Below are positions 43,938 through 54,122 of a DNA stretch of 64,000 nucleotides, in pieces. The stretch lies in the NCBI RefSeq assembly GCF_015714725.1, contig NZ_WBKM01000356.1, forward strand, positions 1 to 64,000. The letters are read 5' to 3'. The position numbers were made by a program, and so were the translations under genes. Numbering within the stretch: the first letter of the stretch is position 1; each line of letters starts with the position of its first letter. The DNA is from Nostoc sp. WHI (GTDB taxonomy: Bacteria; Cyanobacteriota; Cyanobacteriia; Cyanobacteriales; Nostocaceae). The notes under the pieces were generated by a model. The model did no database searches, was not told the DNA's origin, and worked only from the letters and a program-made list of their open reading frames with translations.

Positions 43938-44030
43938 GCTACTAGTACGGCGGAAACAGGGCAACCATTTTAAATCCTTAAAGAGCTTATTCCATAAAGC
44001 TTTTGACTTCCGCTTTGCGGTACTAATCTG
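43938..44030. repeat. Degenerate inverted repeat around AGTACGGCGGAA
   Basis: CTAGTACGGCGGAA (from about 43938) and TTCCGCTTTGCGGTACTA (to about 44026) are partly complementary. The interior is non-coding. Probably another small dispersed element. Confidence 0.4.
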
Positions 44031-44141
44031 TCAACTTTAAATTGATGGGTAAGTAAGTTCGTATGTAAACAAAGTACTTACTAGAAACCCGCAAAACTAG
44101 GTTGACAAAGTACTAGAGGAAAAACCAAAAGAATATTTACC

Positions 44142-45710
44142 CTAAAATCTTCCAATTGAGCCTTGTTCTTCAGAAAATCCAGTTGCATCACCTTCTTTAA
44201 GAAATCCACTGTAGGCTTCCATACCGTGTTCACCGATATCTAAACCTTCTAGTTCCTCTTCTTTAGATACTCTGATACCTAAAGTAGCTTTCAGCGCTAG
44301 CCAAAAAATACTACTGAGTAAAACAGTGAAGCCACCTACTGTGGCAACGCCCAGTAACTGAACACCAAACTGCCCAAGACCACCACCTGCAAATAAGCCT
44401 TTTTCTGGGCCAAGTGCATACCAGGAATAAACACCAGGGCCAACAGACCATAGACCCACTGCTAGAGTCCCCCAGATGCCACAAACTAAGTGAACTGAGG
44501 TAGCTCCCACTGGGTCATCAATGCCAAGTTTGTCAAAGAATGTTACAGAGAAAACTACCAGTACTCCAGCAATCAAGCCAATGACTAAAGAAGCAGGAAT
44601 ACCTACGTAAGCACAAGACGCTGTAATCCCAACCAAGCCAGCCAAAATACCATTGATAATCATTGACAGGTCTGGTTTACCTAAGTACAACCAAGCTGTA
44701 ATTGTAGCGGAAATTCCACCGGCAGCACCAGCCATGTTAGTGGTTACAGCAATGTGACTGATTGCACTAGGATCAGCAGCCATTACAGAACCGGGGTTGA
44801 AACCAAACCAGCCCAACCAGAGGATCAAACAGCCCAAAGTGGCAATACTCATGTTGTGACCGGGCATAGCAACGACTTGCTTATCTTGATATTTACCAAG
44901 ACGGGGCCCAAGAAATGCTGCTCCCATCAAAGCTGCCCAGCCACCTACAGAGTGAACCACCGTAGAACCGGCAAAATCCCAAAAACCTCTGTCTGCTAGC
45001 CAACCACCACCCCAAATCCAGTGTCCGGTAATGGGATAGGCAATACCTACAAGTAAGAGGCTGAAAATTAGGAAGTCAACAAACTTAATTCGTTCGGCTA
45101 CTGCGCCAGAAACGATTGTTGCTGCTGTTCCAGCAAACACTAGCTGGAATAAAAACTTGGCTGCTAAAGGTACACCAGCCCAATTCATAGCACCGAAGAT
45201 ACCTTTATAAGCATCTCCTGTGGCGGGACTGTTATCTGCTCCCCCTAAGAAAAACCCATTTAATCCAATGAAGTCGTTGCCATCACCGAACATTAAGGCA
45301 AAACCGATAGACCAAAAGGCAATGGTAGACAGAGCAAATACAATCAGGTTTTTGGAAAGAACATTGACAGCGTTTTTCTGGCGACAGAAGCCTGTTTCTA
45401 ACATACAAAAACCAGCGTTCATGAAGAACACTAAAAAAGCTGCGATCGCAACCCATAAGGTGTCAAGAGCAACTTTTAGTTCTGCTGTCGTTGGACCTGC
45501 GGCTGGAGTTTGGGCAACTGCGGCATAACCCCAACCCAACACAATCAGACAAGCTATAGGTAAACAAGCTTGCGAACTGGGAGAGAGCCGCCTAATCAGA
45601 TTAAATAGCTTGACTTTGGAGTTGAATTGTGGGTTTATCGGAGAATTTTTTGCAGAAAGATGCCTCTTTTTTGTTTTCAATTTTTGTTTGTACATAAATT
45701 TCAGTGTCAT
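44142..45710 (-). CDS. amt: Ammonium transporter Amt
   Basis: A 522-residue inner-membrane transporter. Cleavable N-terminus ([11 protein letters not shown]), then eleven helices; [63 protein letters not shown] and [17 protein letters not shown] carry the family signatures. Its twin-His pore line includes the His of VHSVGG and the His of VHLVCG. The tail ([22 protein letters not shown]) is the PII-contact region. It is the only intact member of a three-copy array. The first ATG abuts GGAGG, so Met6 could also be used. Confidence 0.95.
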   Translation of the reverse strand: MTLKFMYKQKLKTKKRHLSAKNSPINPQFNSKVKLFNLIRRLSPSSQACLPIACLIVLGWGYAAVAQTPAAGPTTAELKVALDTLWVAIAAFLVFFMNAGFCMLETGFCRQKNAVNVLSKNLIVFALSTIAFWSIGFALMFGDGNDFIGLNGFFLGGADNSPATGDAYKGIFGAMNWAGVPLAAKFLFQLVFAGTAATIVSGAVAERIKFVDFLIFSLLLVGIAYPITGHWIWGGGWLADRGFWDFAGSTVVHSVGGWAALMGAAFLGPRLGKYQDKQVVAMPGHNMSIATLGCLILWLGWFGFNPGSVMAADPSAISHIAVTTNMAGAAGGISATITAWLYLGKPDLSMIINGILAGLVGITASCAYVGIPASLVIGLIAGVLVVFSVTFFDKLGIDDPVGATSVHLVCGIWGTLAVGLWSVGPGVYSWYALGPEKGLFAGGGLGQFGVQLLGVATVGGFTVLLSSIFWLALKATLGIRVSKEEELEGLDIGEHGMEAYSGFLKEGDATGFSEEQGSIGRF

Positions 45711-45865
45711 CCTCCAAACTATCCTTGAACGAGGGAAAAGTAGCGTCAGAAGTTATAACCTGTGGTTTTTGATATTTTTCCTTTAGACCACTTGCTTAAA
45801 AAGCATAAACTCAAATAACCTTAGTAGGAGTTTAAGAAACTATTGCACATCTGTAAATGTTTTTT

Positions 45866-45879
45866 GTAGTTATTCGTAA
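45866..45879. promoter_or_regulatory. Weak NtcA-like site upstream of amt
   Basis: GTA-N8-TAA, one base off the NtcA consensus GTA-N8-TAC, about 160 bp before the amt start, with a TAGTTT-like -10 roughly 30 bp downstream on the minus strand. Amt genes are classic NtcA targets, but this match alone is weak. Confidence 0.3.
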
Positions 45880-46030
45880 GAAATTTATGATCTAATTTAT
45901 AAAACAGTCAAGTCTTCTTCACTTAATCTTTAATCTTTAAAAAATAATTTTCGGCAGGGAAATTTCCCAAAATGAGATGTCAATAAAAAATCCGGTAGTA
46001 AGCTGACTTTTCACGGGATGTGGAAAGGGA

Positions 46031-46065
46031 AGTTCGGTTCGCGAATGTCATTCGCGAACCGAACT
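46031..46065. repeat. 35-nt palindrome in the IS4-type left end
   Basis: AGTTCGGTTCGCGAATG and its exact complement are separated by one base. It lies between the element end and the transposase start and may limit read-through or transposase translation. Confidence 0.8.
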
Positions 46066-46129
46066 CCCATAAAAATGATCTTTATATTTGCTGGTATCGT
46101 CGTTATAGGTGTGAGTGACATGGGTGCAA

Positions 46130-46420
46130 ATGAAAATATTAGAGATAAGTCCGTACCTAGAGTGTAATTTTGGAGACAAACGCTTAACTCAACAAGCAGT
46201 ATCGATTGCAGAGTGTTTGTCTGTAAAATATGGAGAGCCATTATTAAAAGTATTTAAAAGCGCCAGCGACCTCAAACGTGGTTACGAATTTTTTTCTAAT
46301 CCCAAAATAACATTTTCTAAGTTGACTCAACCCTCTTTTAAACAAACAGCACGACAGATAAATGGCATACCAGTTGTGCTAGCGGTAGGAGATACGAGTT
46401 TTCTTGATTACAGCGAATAG
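46130..46420 (+). pseudogene. IS4-family transposase, N-terminal fragment
   Basis: About 96 codons: MKILEISPYLECNFGDKRL, then QQAVSIAECLSVKYG..., GYEFFSNPKITFSKL and VLAVGDTSFLDYSE. This is the N-terminal DNA-binding domain and first catalytic Asp region (DTSFLDY) of Tn5/IS50-like transposases. The rest is missing; the last codons come from the junction with the amt fragment. Confidence 0.85.
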
Positions 46421-46932
46421 GCGCAGAAACTCATCCGTTCTGCGATCGCCCCAGAAATTAAGGCTGGGGTGATAATGGCAAACATGGCTTGGTAAATCAT
46501 GAATGCCTGGTGGGGTATCGTTGCGGCATAAGAAACAACTTCTGGTGGGTTCGATCCTTTGAGATAATCGGTGATCTCTAACCCAACACCATTTAACCCC
46601 AACCATTGCAATCCACCGATAAACGGTAAACCTGGCGCAAAGGAGAGACTATAGCCCCATAGAATCCAGGTAACACCGATGATCGCCATCAACACAAAGC
46701 TCATCATCAATGTGTTTAGGATGTTGCGCGATCGGACAAATCCACCATAAAAGAATGCCAATCCTGGTGTCATTAGCAGCATTTATGCTGATCTCATCAG
46801 CATAAATGCTGTATCTCCGGTATCAGCAGCAGGCACAGCGGCGGCTGGTGTTTGGGCAAAAGCATTGCCCATCAACGGTACTCCCAAAAACAGTAGGGTG
46901 ATAGCCCCAATCATCACAACTTTCTTCAACAC
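46408..46932 (-). pseudogene. Ammonium transporter, N-terminal fragment
   Basis: Starts at GTG 46932 behind GAGGG, with a signal-like N-terminus, then GDTAFML. The next six codons (expected ISAALV or similar) read MRSA-stop-M, with TAA at 46783-46785, after which LLMTPGLAFFYGGFVRSRN resumes in the same frame and runs to SGAIAERMSF. It is then cut by the IS4-type remnant. The altered codons are the inverted copy of the preceding bases (palindrome 46777-46811). Confidence 0.85.
46777..46811. repeat. Perfect palindrome inside the broken amt gene
   Basis: CAGCATTTATGCTGAT, three bases, then its exact complement. It creates the in-frame stop of the amt fragment without changing the length of the gene. 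Confidence 0.85.
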
Positions 46933-47267
46933 TTGTTTTTTCCCTCAGCACCAATAATTTTGTATACTTAACTACATTTGATTACTTTTTGTTACATATT
47001 TTTGTGTTGAAAGTTACTTAACCTTAATTTTCTGGAAATTTTAACAAAAATATAATCCTGATTGTAGTTGCCAATATTTCAATAAGGGTGTATTGACATA
47101 CGCAATCATTACATCTTTTTTTTGAAGAATAACATTTTATTCAAGCGCTACAAAATTCCAAATTTTTAGTTACCTACTGTTACAAACCAAGATACTTGCG
47201 AGATTATTATCTGTTTAAAAGCGGAGATTATAAAAGTTATTGGTCAAAAATAATATAGAAATTTTAC
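46933..47267. other. Former amt promoter region
   Basis: AT-rich with runs of T; no gene. It presumably once drove the leftward broken amt copy. Confidence 0.4.
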
Positions 47268-47591
47268 TTAATTTCTGGGTGCAAACATGATAATTAATAC
47301 ACTCACTAAAGCGAAACTTGCTCCGAGAAAATCGTAACGGTCTGGAATCACCCCGTCTATCTTCCAACCCCAAAGCATTGCCATTGCGATAAATACGCCA
47401 CCATAAGCCGCATACACTCTGCCAAAATTTGCTGGTTGGAGAGTTGCAATAATGGCATAGATAGCTAAAGCAATTCCACCCAATATCCCCCACCAGAACG
47501 GCTTACCTTCGCGCAACCACAACCAGATCAAGTAGCCGCCCCCGATTTCAAATAAACCAGCCGACAAAAAATATGATAAGGACTTAATCAT
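47268..47591 (-). CDS. YnfA/UPF0060 family membrane protein
   Basis: A 107-residue protein with four membrane helices, similar in size to small multidrug-resistance exporters. LFEIGGGYLIWLWLREG, ALAIYAIIATLQPANFGRVYAAYGGVFI and DRYDFLGASFALVSVLIIMFAPR are family signatures. Its function is unproved. ATG 47591 (MIKSLSYFL) matches the usual N-terminus; ATG 47603 is possible. Confidence 0.92.
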   Translation of the reverse strand: MIKSLSYFLSAGLFEIGGGYLIWLWLREGKPFWWGILGGIALAIYAIIATLQPANFGRVYAAYGGVFIAMAMLWGWKIDGVIPDRYDFLGASFALVSVLIIMFAPRN

Positions 47592-47686
47592 TTGACCAAC
47601 CATAAATGACGGTATAGTTAACTAGCAATTAACTCGGAACATTTGGATCAGCGATCGCAAACATTAAGGCTACAGCCATATACTGA

Positions 47687-47751
47687 GCATCTACTGTATT
47701 ATATTCTGGTGCTTCATCGACATCTGGAAAGCAGTTAGGCAACATACCTTT
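47687..47751 (-). pseudogene. Fragment duplicated from the amylo-1,6-glucosidase gene
   Basis: About 65 bp that match 52165-52230 with only a few changes; both encode [19 protein letters not shown]. The flanking DNA does not match. It is a relic of a second copy or of a partial duplication. Confidence 0.8.
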
Positions 47752-47769
47752 TGAGCGCTATTGATTGCC

Positions 47770-48132
47770 ATGTTTATCTTCAACAAAAAATATTTCTACT
47801 TCACAGTTATACTATTTTTAATCGAGGTATATATTGCTGTTTTTGTAAATGAGAGTTTCATTCGTCCTTTTATCGGTGATGTTTTAGTAGTCATCCTAAT
47901 TTATTGCTTTGTCAAAGCTTTTTGTAATATACATTCATCCATCGCCGCTTTATCAGTTTTTGCCTTTTCTTGTACTATCGAAATTCTTCAATATTTTAAT
48001 TTTGTAAATAATTTAGGATTGCAAAAATATAAGATTCTAGCTGTTGCTTTGGGAAGTGTATTTGATTGGAAAGATATCATTGCTTATGCAATAGGTATCA
48101 TAACAGTCTTATGTTTGGAAAATAGAACATGA
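47770..48132 (+). CDS. DUF2809 family membrane protein
   Basis: A 120-residue protein with four membrane helices (IGDVLVVILIYCFVKAF, FAFSCTIEILQYFNFV, GSVFDWKDIIAYAIGI). The GDVLVV and FDWKDIIAY stretches fit DUF2809. No function is known. ATG 47770 is preferred to the upstream TTG. A hairpin terminator follows the gene. Confidence 0.8.
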   Translation: MFIFNKKYFYFTVILFLIEVYIAVFVNESFIRPFIGDVLVVILIYCFVKAFCNIHSSIAALSVFAFSCTIEILQYFNFVNNLGLQKYKILAVALGSVFDWKDIIAYAIGIITVLCLENRT

Positions 48133-48158
48133 TTACTTGGAAGTTCTGGTTAGCCCCA

Positions 48159-48250
48159 AAACGGAGCGAGGGGCGATCGCTCCGTTCTTGGCTGCATGAA
48201 TTATTGGTAGTTCAATGTAATTTTGAGCTAAATCAGCTCAAAATTACATG
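48159..48250. terminator. Two hairpins after the DUF2809 gene
   Basis: AACGGAGCGA/TCGCTCCGTT (about 48159-48185, containing a HIP1 site) and the 15-bp stem ATGTAATTTTGAGCT/AGCTCAAAATTACAT (48215-48249). The second is the better terminator, although no long T-run follows. Confidence 0.55.
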
Positions 48251-48303
48251 CGTTCAAACCCTAGTAAACTAACTTATTTCCATAAAACTTTACGTGCTAT
48301 GGC

Positions 48304-48459
48304 TTAAAACAATCGTCCACAAGGAATTGTTCCACGACGAATTGCATAACCGCTGGTTTCGGAATCATCCGCCCACAAGAACTGTTTTAGATTGCTGGCG
48401 CATTCAGAATTGGGCACAATGGCGATACCTTCGTTGTTAATGTTTGACATCGATCGAAC
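48304..48459 (-). pseudogene. C-terminal fragment of an unnamed secreted protein
   Basis: Reads NINNEGIAIVPNSECASNLK then QFLWADDSETSGYAIRRGTIPC. The pattern (NINNEG, WADDSETSG, IRRG.IPC) looks like the end of a larger extracellular protein, perhaps of the phytase-like esterase group. Nothing upstream continues it before the GH63 stop at 48511. The identification is weak. Confidence 0.4.
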
Positions 48460-48510
48460 TTGGGCGCTGCTGCTTGTCATAACTATTAGTGATTTCCCCA
48501 AATTCGGAAA

Positions 48511-51171
48511 TTAATCTGACAACACTTGTTCTGCACATTGCTGGATTAATTTGGCGATTAAACCTGTCCAACCAGTTTGATGACTAGCACCAATACCAGC
48601 GCCATTGTCTCCATGAAAGTATTCATTGAACAGAATCAGGTCGCGCCAATTAGGGTCAGTTTGGAATTTTTCTGTTCCACCATAAAAAGGTCGTTTACCA
48701 GAAGTATCTGTCAGAAAAATTTGGATCAGCCTTTGAGCTAATTCAATTGATACTTCCTTAAGCGTCATCATTTGGCCTGAACCAGTTGGACACTCAACTT
48801 TGAAATCGTCGCCGAAATAGCGATAGAACTTTTGCAGCGATTCCAGCAGTAAATAATTAATCGGAAACCAAATTGGGCCGCGCCAGTTGGAATTACCGCC
48901 AAACATTCCTGTGCTAGACTCAGCAGGTTCGTAATCGACTCGATGCTGTTGACCATCCACCGTTAAGACGTAAGGATGGTCAGCATGAACTTTAGAAACA
49001 GAGCGAATACCATAAGGGCTAAAAAATTCCGTTGCATCTAACATTTTTTCTAAGATGCGACGGAGTTTATCTGGATAAGCGATCGCTAGCAGTCGGCGTT
49101 CACCCATACCTCGTTTCTGCATACAAGCGATATTTCGGGTCAGATCAGGGCGATTTTCCAAAAACCATTCTGTCCGTTGCTTAAAGCCTGGGAGTCGCTC
49201 TAAGGTTTCTGGTTCTAAAATGTTCACAGCACATAATGGGATTAACCCCACTAGCGATCGCACTTTCATCGGGAAGTGATGACCATTTGGTGAATGTAGG
49301 GCATCGTAATAAAAACTATCAGTTTCATCCCATAATGCTATATCGACATCACCAAAGCCGTTCATGGCATCTGCAATGTACAAGAAATGCTCGAAAAACT
49401 TGCTGGCGATGTCTTCGTAGGTAGAATTTTCTTTTGCTAACTCTAAGGCGATCGTCAGCATATTCAGACAATACATCGCCATCCAACTTGTACCATCTGC
49501 TTGTTGTAGATATCCACCAGTTGGTAGTTCAACACTACGGTCGAAGACACCAATATTATCCATGCCTAAAAAGCCACCCTGAAAGATATTTCTGCCTTCT
49601 AAATCTTTCCGGTTAACCCACCAAGTAAAGTTGAGCAGTAATTTCTGAAAAACACCCTCCAAAAATTTTTTATCTGCATGACCATAAATTTTTTGCTCAA
49701 TCTGATAAACCTGCCATGCAGCCCAAGCATGTACGGGGGGATTGACATCACCAAAAGCCCATTCATAGGCTGGTAGCTGACCGTTAGGATGCATATACCA
49801 CTCTCGTGTCAAGCGACTCAGTTGCAGTTTGGCAAAGTCGGGGTCAATCATTGAGAGCGGAATTACATGAAAAGCTAAATCCCAAGCTGCAAACCAAGGA
49901 TATTCCCATTTGTCGGGCATGGAAAGTACATCGTCGTTAAATACATGAAACCATTCATGGTTTCTGCCATTGAGCCGCGATGCTGGTGGTGGCGGGCCAG
50001 CCGGATCGCCTTTTAGCCATTCTTCAGCTACATAATAGTAAAATTGCTTACTCCACAACATGCCGGCAAATGCCTGTCGCTGCACATTCCGCCTGTCTTC
50101 TAACATCGGAAACGGACAAATTCGCTGATAAAATTCATCTGCCTCGCGCTGACGCTGTTGCCAAACTGTATCAAAGTCAGTCCCGAATGGTGCAACTAAA
50201 TTTTGGGCATCACTTAATCGCAACCGCACTTTCTTAGTTTCGCCTGCACCGATATGTAATTCGTAACGAGCGGCAAACTTAGTGCCAATGTGATTGGGAT
50301 TGACACCTGTTTTTTGCCCATTTACGACATAATTATTTATGCCATCTTTAACGTATGCCGAAGCATTGCCAACTCCAAACAATCTTTGATTATTAGTCTC
50401 ATTTTCTGTAAATAATAGTTCTGGAGTTTCATTACAGTACAGCCATCGGGTTTCTAAAGAGGGGTGATAAGCTTCGATGGTGCTGAGGTGAGAGTTAGAT
50501 TGGCTAATTTTCAGCCACGGCTTTTCTTCTTGATTAGAAGTCCAAGACCAGGTGTTGCGAAACCAGAGCGTTGGTAACAAATGCAGCGTTTTTGCTTCTG
50601 GGCCACGGTTAATCACACTGATCTCAATTAAAATGTCGTCGGGTGAAGCCTTAGCATACTCAACGAATACATCAAAATAGCGGTCTTGATCAAATATACC
50701 TGTGTTGATTAATTCAAACTCTGGAGCTTGGCGATCTCTGCGTCGATTTTCTTCTACCAGTTGGTTGTATGGAAAAGCAGCTTGGGGATATTTATAAAGA
50801 TATTTCATGTAGGAGTGAGTCGGGGTGTTATCCAGGTAGAAGTAGTATTCTTTAACATCTTCCCCGTGATTCCCCTGATTTCCTGTGAGACCGAAAAGTC
50901 TCTCTTTGAGAATTGCATCTTCACCATTCCAGAGAGCGATCGCAAAACATAATCGCTGATGATTATCAGAAATTCCCGCAATTCCATCTTCTCCCCAACG
51001 ATAGGCGCGAGAGCGGGCATGGTCGTGGGGAAAAAATTCCCAGGCAGCCCCATCAGGGCTATAGTCTTCCCGCACTGTTCCCCATTGGCGTTCACTCAGG
51101 TAGGAACCCCATCGTTTCCAGTAGGCTTTGCGATCGCGGTCTGCTGCTAATCTTAGTTCTTCTTGGGTCAT
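48511..51171 (-). CDS. GH63-family glucosidase
   Basis: An 886-residue (alpha/alpha)6-barrel glycosidase of the GH63/MGH type. N-terminal beta domain (residues to about 350; [30 protein letters not shown]) and catalytic barrel with [55 protein letters not shown], and [15 protein letters not shown]. No signal peptide. It probably acts on alpha-glucosides such as glucosylglycerate or glycogen pieces. It follows the amylo-1,6-glucosidase and SDR genes on one strand, likely one unit. Confidence 0.9.
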   Translation of the reverse strand: MTQEELRLAADRDRKAYWKRWGSYLSERQWGTVREDYSPDGAAWEFFPHDHARSRAYRWGEDGIAGISDNHQRLCFAIALWNGEDAILKERLFGLTGNQGNHGEDVKEYYFYLDNTPTHSYMKYLYKYPQAAFPYNQLVEENRRRDRQAPEFELINTGIFDQDRYFDVFVEYAKASPDDILIEISVINRGPEAKTLHLLPTLWFRNTWSWTSNQEEKPWLKISQSNSHLSTIEAYHPSLETRWLYCNETPELLFTENETNNQRLFGVGNASAYVKDGINNYVVNGQKTGVNPNHIGTKFAARYELHIGAGETKKVRLRLSDAQNLVAPFGTDFDTVWQQRQREADEFYQRICPFPMLEDRRNVQRQAFAGMLWSKQFYYYVAEEWLKGDPAGPPPPASRLNGRNHEWFHVFNDDVLSMPDKWEYPWFAAWDLAFHVIPLSMIDPDFAKLQLSRLTREWYMHPNGQLPAYEWAFGDVNPPVHAWAAWQVYQIEQKIYGHADKKFLEGVFQKLLLNFTWWVNRKDLEGRNIFQGGFLGMDNIGVFDRSVELPTGGYLQQADGTSWMAMYCLNMLTIALELAKENSTYEDIASKFFEHFLYIADAMNGFGDVDIALWDETDSFYYDALHSPNGHHFPMKVRSLVGLIPLCAVNILEPETLERLPGFKQRTEWFLENRPDLTRNIACMQKRGMGERRLLAIAYPDKLRRILEKMLDATEFFSPYGIRSVSKVHADHPYVLTVDGQQHRVDYEPAESSTGMFGGNSNWRGPIWFPINYLLLESLQKFYRYFGDDFKVECPTGSGQMMTLKEVSIELAQRLIQIFLTDTSGKRPFYGGTEKFQTDPNWRDLILFNEYFHGDNGAGIGASHQTGWTGLIAKLIQQCAEQVLSD

Positions 51172-51281
51172 AGCGATTTTAGATTTTAGATTTTGGATTT
51201 TGGATTAAGAATCTTTCGCACAAGGTTGTTTTAAGTGGCTTAAACAATACTATTTATACCGATTTTGTATTAATGCAAAAC

Positions 51282-53282
51282 TTAAAACTCAGAATTATCT
51301 GTGGTAGGTTCTGTTGCTATCCAGGCGCGAAGCACTTCTGCTACTGTCCAGGCTTGAGCAATACAACCTCGTGGGCTGAGTGGCTCATCCCCATCAAAAA
51401 TCTCACTGAGACTACCGACCCCGTGAGCGCGTAGATGATTAGCCATTGGCTCAAGTAAACTGCGAGCTTGGGCTGGATCGTTGAAAACACGCAGATGGGC
51501 TAAAACAAATGGCCCAATCAGCCAGCCCCAAACTGTTCCCTGATGATAAACACTATCTCGCTGAAACTGATCTCCACCGTAGTGACCTTGATACTGGGGA
51601 TGATTAGGGTCAAGACTACGTAGACCGTGGGAGGTGAGAAGCGATCGCGCACAAGATTCTACCACACCCCGTTGTTGAACTGGAGTCAGGGGGCTTTCTG
51701 ATAACGACACGGCGAATATCTGGTTTGGTCGTAATGAATCGTCGTATCCTTCAGTCCCATCTAGAACGTCGTAGCAGTAACCAACTGCATCATTCCAGAA
51801 ACGCTGAAATCCTGCATTTGCACGCTCTTGCATTTGCTTGTATTCTTGGTAAGGCTTGCTCAGCTTTTGCGCGAAGTTTGCCATAGTTCCCAGAGCATTA
51901 CACCACAGGGCATTGACTTCTATGGGTTTGCCAATGCGTGGCGTAACTACCCAATCACCGATTTTGGCGTCCATCCAGGTGAGTTGCACACCTGTCTCAC
52001 CCGCATAAAGCAAACCATCGTTTTGGTCTAAGTGGATGTTGTAGCGCGTTCCTTGACGATGCCAATTAACAATGTCTGCTAGCACAGGAAAGAGTTCACT
52101 TAGCAATTCGTCGTCTTTTGTGGCTGCATAGTAAGCACGAACTGCTTCAAAATACCAGAGGGTTGCATCTACTGTATTATATTCTGGTGCTTCACCAGCA
52201 TCTGGAAAGCGGTTAGGTAACATACCTTTGTCTACGTAGCGGGCAAAAGTACGCAAAATAGGGCGTGCAACTTCTGGACGACCGACTGAGATTGTCAAAC
52301 CAGGTAAGCTAATCATTGTATCCCGTCCCCAGTCACCAAACCAATGATAACCAGCAATGATTGTTTTGCCGTTGGGTTCATCCGGCAATGGGCGACTGAC
52401 GATAAACTGGTCGGCAGCGAGGACTAGCTGATGCACCCAGTCTGGATCTGCTTTGGCATTGACACGGCTTTGTTTCCAGAATCCGAGCAGCTTTTGCTCA
52501 AGGGAGCGACGTAACTCTAAGGCTACCTGGCCATTTAACTCTGCATACATTTCGGTGCTGGCAACAAAGGTGAGTGATTCACCGGGCTGGAGGGTAGCGT
52601 CAAAGGTTGCTGCATGTAGATGATCTTCCTGATCGTCGAGTCCGCGATCGCGTTCCCTGGCTAAGTCAAATTCATGATACCACTCGTGGGCAGGTGAAGC
52701 ATGTCCGCGATCGCTTAATAAATATAACGGCACAGCTTCCTCAAAAGCGGTAACACGGACACCATGCTCAATAGCATCAATGTTCATCTGCCAGCCTCCT
52801 GCATGGGTGCTACCGTGATAATCCCGATTATTCACCAATGCTTTCAGTTTTAGCATTAGTGGTTTAGTGGCACGATGCAGGGAGTATTGAACATAAGTGG
52901 TATTGCTGCCGGGTTGCATCCATACACGTTTTTCCAATAAAGCATCCGCACAAGCAAATCGCCATGTTGGTATTGTGCCTTCTAACTCGAAGGATTCAAT
53001 GTGCTGATAGCCGTCTGGATTAACGGCTCCACCAGTCCAACGATTAGCTCCAAGGAAATAATTGCGTCCGTCATACAGAGCCGTTTCATCTAACTTAGCT
53101 AGTAACAAAGTTCTCATTAGCGGCGGTTTCAGTGCTGCCACGAGTAATCCATGATAGCGGCGTGTCAGTATACCTGCTACTGTCCCTGAAGCATAACCAC
53201 CAATGCCATTAGTTACCAACCATTCTCGCCCTGCTGCCAAATCGAGAACACCACAAATTTCGCGTCCAAAGTTGATACTCAT
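51282..53282 (-). CDS. Amylo-alpha-1,6-glucosidase (glycogen debranching type)
   Basis: A 666-residue protein with the GDE N-terminal domain (EWLVTNGIGGYASGTVAGILTRRYHG) and the C-terminal catalytic (alpha/alpha)6 barrel ([63 protein letters not shown]). It would remove alpha-1,6 branches from glycogen-like glucans. A short stretch of this gene is duplicated at 47687-47751. GH63 lies 110 bp downstream. Confidence 0.93.
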   Translation of the reverse strand: MSINFGREICGVLDLAAGREWLVTNGIGGYASGTVAGILTRRYHGLLVAALKPPLMRTLLLAKLDETALYDGRNYFLGANRWTGGAVNPDGYQHIESFELEGTIPTWRFACADALLEKRVWMQPGSNTTYVQYSLHRATKPLMLKLKALVNNRDYHGSTHAGGWQMNIDAIEHGVRVTAFEEAVPLYLLSDRGHASPAHEWYHEFDLARERDRGLDDQEDHLHAATFDATLQPGESLTFVASTEMYAELNGQVALELRRSLEQKLLGFWKQSRVNAKADPDWVHQLVLAADQFIVSRPLPDEPNGKTIIAGYHWFGDWGRDTMISLPGLTISVGRPEVARPILRTFARYVDKGMLPNRFPDAGEAPEYNTVDATLWYFEAVRAYYAATKDDELLSELFPVLADIVNWHRQGTRYNIHLDQNDGLLYAGETGVQLTWMDAKIGDWVVTPRIGKPIEVNALWCNALGTMANFAQKLSKPYQEYKQMQERANAGFQRFWNDAVGYCYDVLDGTEGYDDSLRPNQIFAVSLSESPLTPVQQRGVVESCARSLLTSHGLRSLDPNHPQYQGHYGGDQFQRDSVYHQGTVWGWLIGPFVLAHLRVFNDPAQARSLLEPMANHLRAHGVGSLSEIFDGDEPLSPRGCIAQAWTVAEVLRAWIATEPTTDNSEF

Positions 53283-53348
53283 AAGTGATATTACGTTCTG
53301 TACTCCAGATCACAAAAATTCTAGAACAGTAGAGGCAAGAGAAACTAC

Positions 53349-54122
53349 TTACTGCTCATGATAATTCCGGCTCAATCCTCCATCGACATAGAAGGTTGCG
53401 CCTGTGATGTAGTCAGCATCCGTTGAGGCTAAAAAGGAAACTATGGGTGCGATATCTGACGGTTTGCCTAAACGACCCAAGGGAATGTTTTTCAACAGTG
53501 CTGCTAATTTTTCAGGGTCATTTAATAGCTTACTGTTGATTGGTGTCTCAATTGCTCCTGGAGCCACATTGTTAATTGTAATTCCCAGAGGGCCAAGCTC
53601 AACTGCTAGGTTACGCATCATCATTTTTACACCACCCTTGCTGGCACAGTAGGCAGTGAAGTGGGGAAATGCTATTTCCTCATGGGTAGAACTTATATTG
53701 ATAATTTTGCCAGTTCGCTTGGTTTCGATTAAGTGTTGTACTATCGCTTGAGTGGCGAAAAATGTCCCTTTGAGGTTGAGATTAATCACTGCGTCATAGT
53801 CGGCTTCAGTAATGTTCCAAAAGTCAGCATTTCGACCGTCAATGCCGGCATTGTTCACCAGAATATCTAGCTTGCCAAAGTATTGAATACCCTGGTCTAG
53901 AAGTTGGCGAATATCGCTAATTACACTCAAGTCAGCTTTAACAGTTAAGCCTTTGCTGCCAGCAGCTTCTACTTTAGACAGAGTTTCTTGGGCACCTTCT
54001 GGATGAGAACGGTAGTCTATTACAACATCTGCACCTTGTTCAGCAAGATGTACAGCAATAGCTTGACCAATTCCTCCGCTACTACCTGTTACTAAAGCTA
54101 CCTTACCTTCTAGTTTCTTCAT
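53349..54122 (-). CDS. SDR-family oxidoreductase (glucose 1-dehydrogenase-like)
   Basis: A 257-residue classical short-chain dehydrogenase: cofactor motif TGSSGGIG, NNAGIDG, catalytic ISS...YCASKGG (Tyr and Lys present), and the end ADYITGATFYVDGG. The closest named class is glucose 1-dehydrogenase or 3-ketoacyl reductase-like. Its position 66 bp upstream of the debranching gene suggests sugar oxidation, but the substrate is not shown. Confidence 0.88.
   Translation of the reverse strand: MKKLEGKVALVTGSSGGIGQAIAVHLAEQGADVVIDYRSHPEGAQETLSKVEAAGSKGLTVKADLSVISDIRQLLDQGIQYFGKLDILVNNAGIDGRNADFWNITEADYDAVINLNLKGTFFATQAIVQHLIETKRTGKIINISSTHEEIAFPHFTAYCASKGGVKMMMRNLAVELGPLGITINNVAPGAIETPINSKLLNDPEKLAALLKNIPLGRLGKPSDIAPIVSFLASTDADYITGATFYVDGGLSRNYHEQ

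Larger units (their letters stand above)
46003..46420 (+). mobile_element. IS4-family (IS50-like) insertion sequence, left part only
   Basis: Starts with CTGACTTTTCACGGGATG, similar to the CTGACTCTT end of the IS50 group. A nearly perfect 35-nt palindrome (46031-46065) and the 5' third of a transposase gene follow. It stops where an amt fragment begins on the other strand (about 46414), so the right part was lost, probably by an adjacent deletion. Confidence 0.75.

Noticed and set aside
46540-46570. GGTTCGATCC-like tRNA T-arm motif
   Set aside because: It lies inside the amt fragment coding sequence and no cloverleaf can be formed around it.
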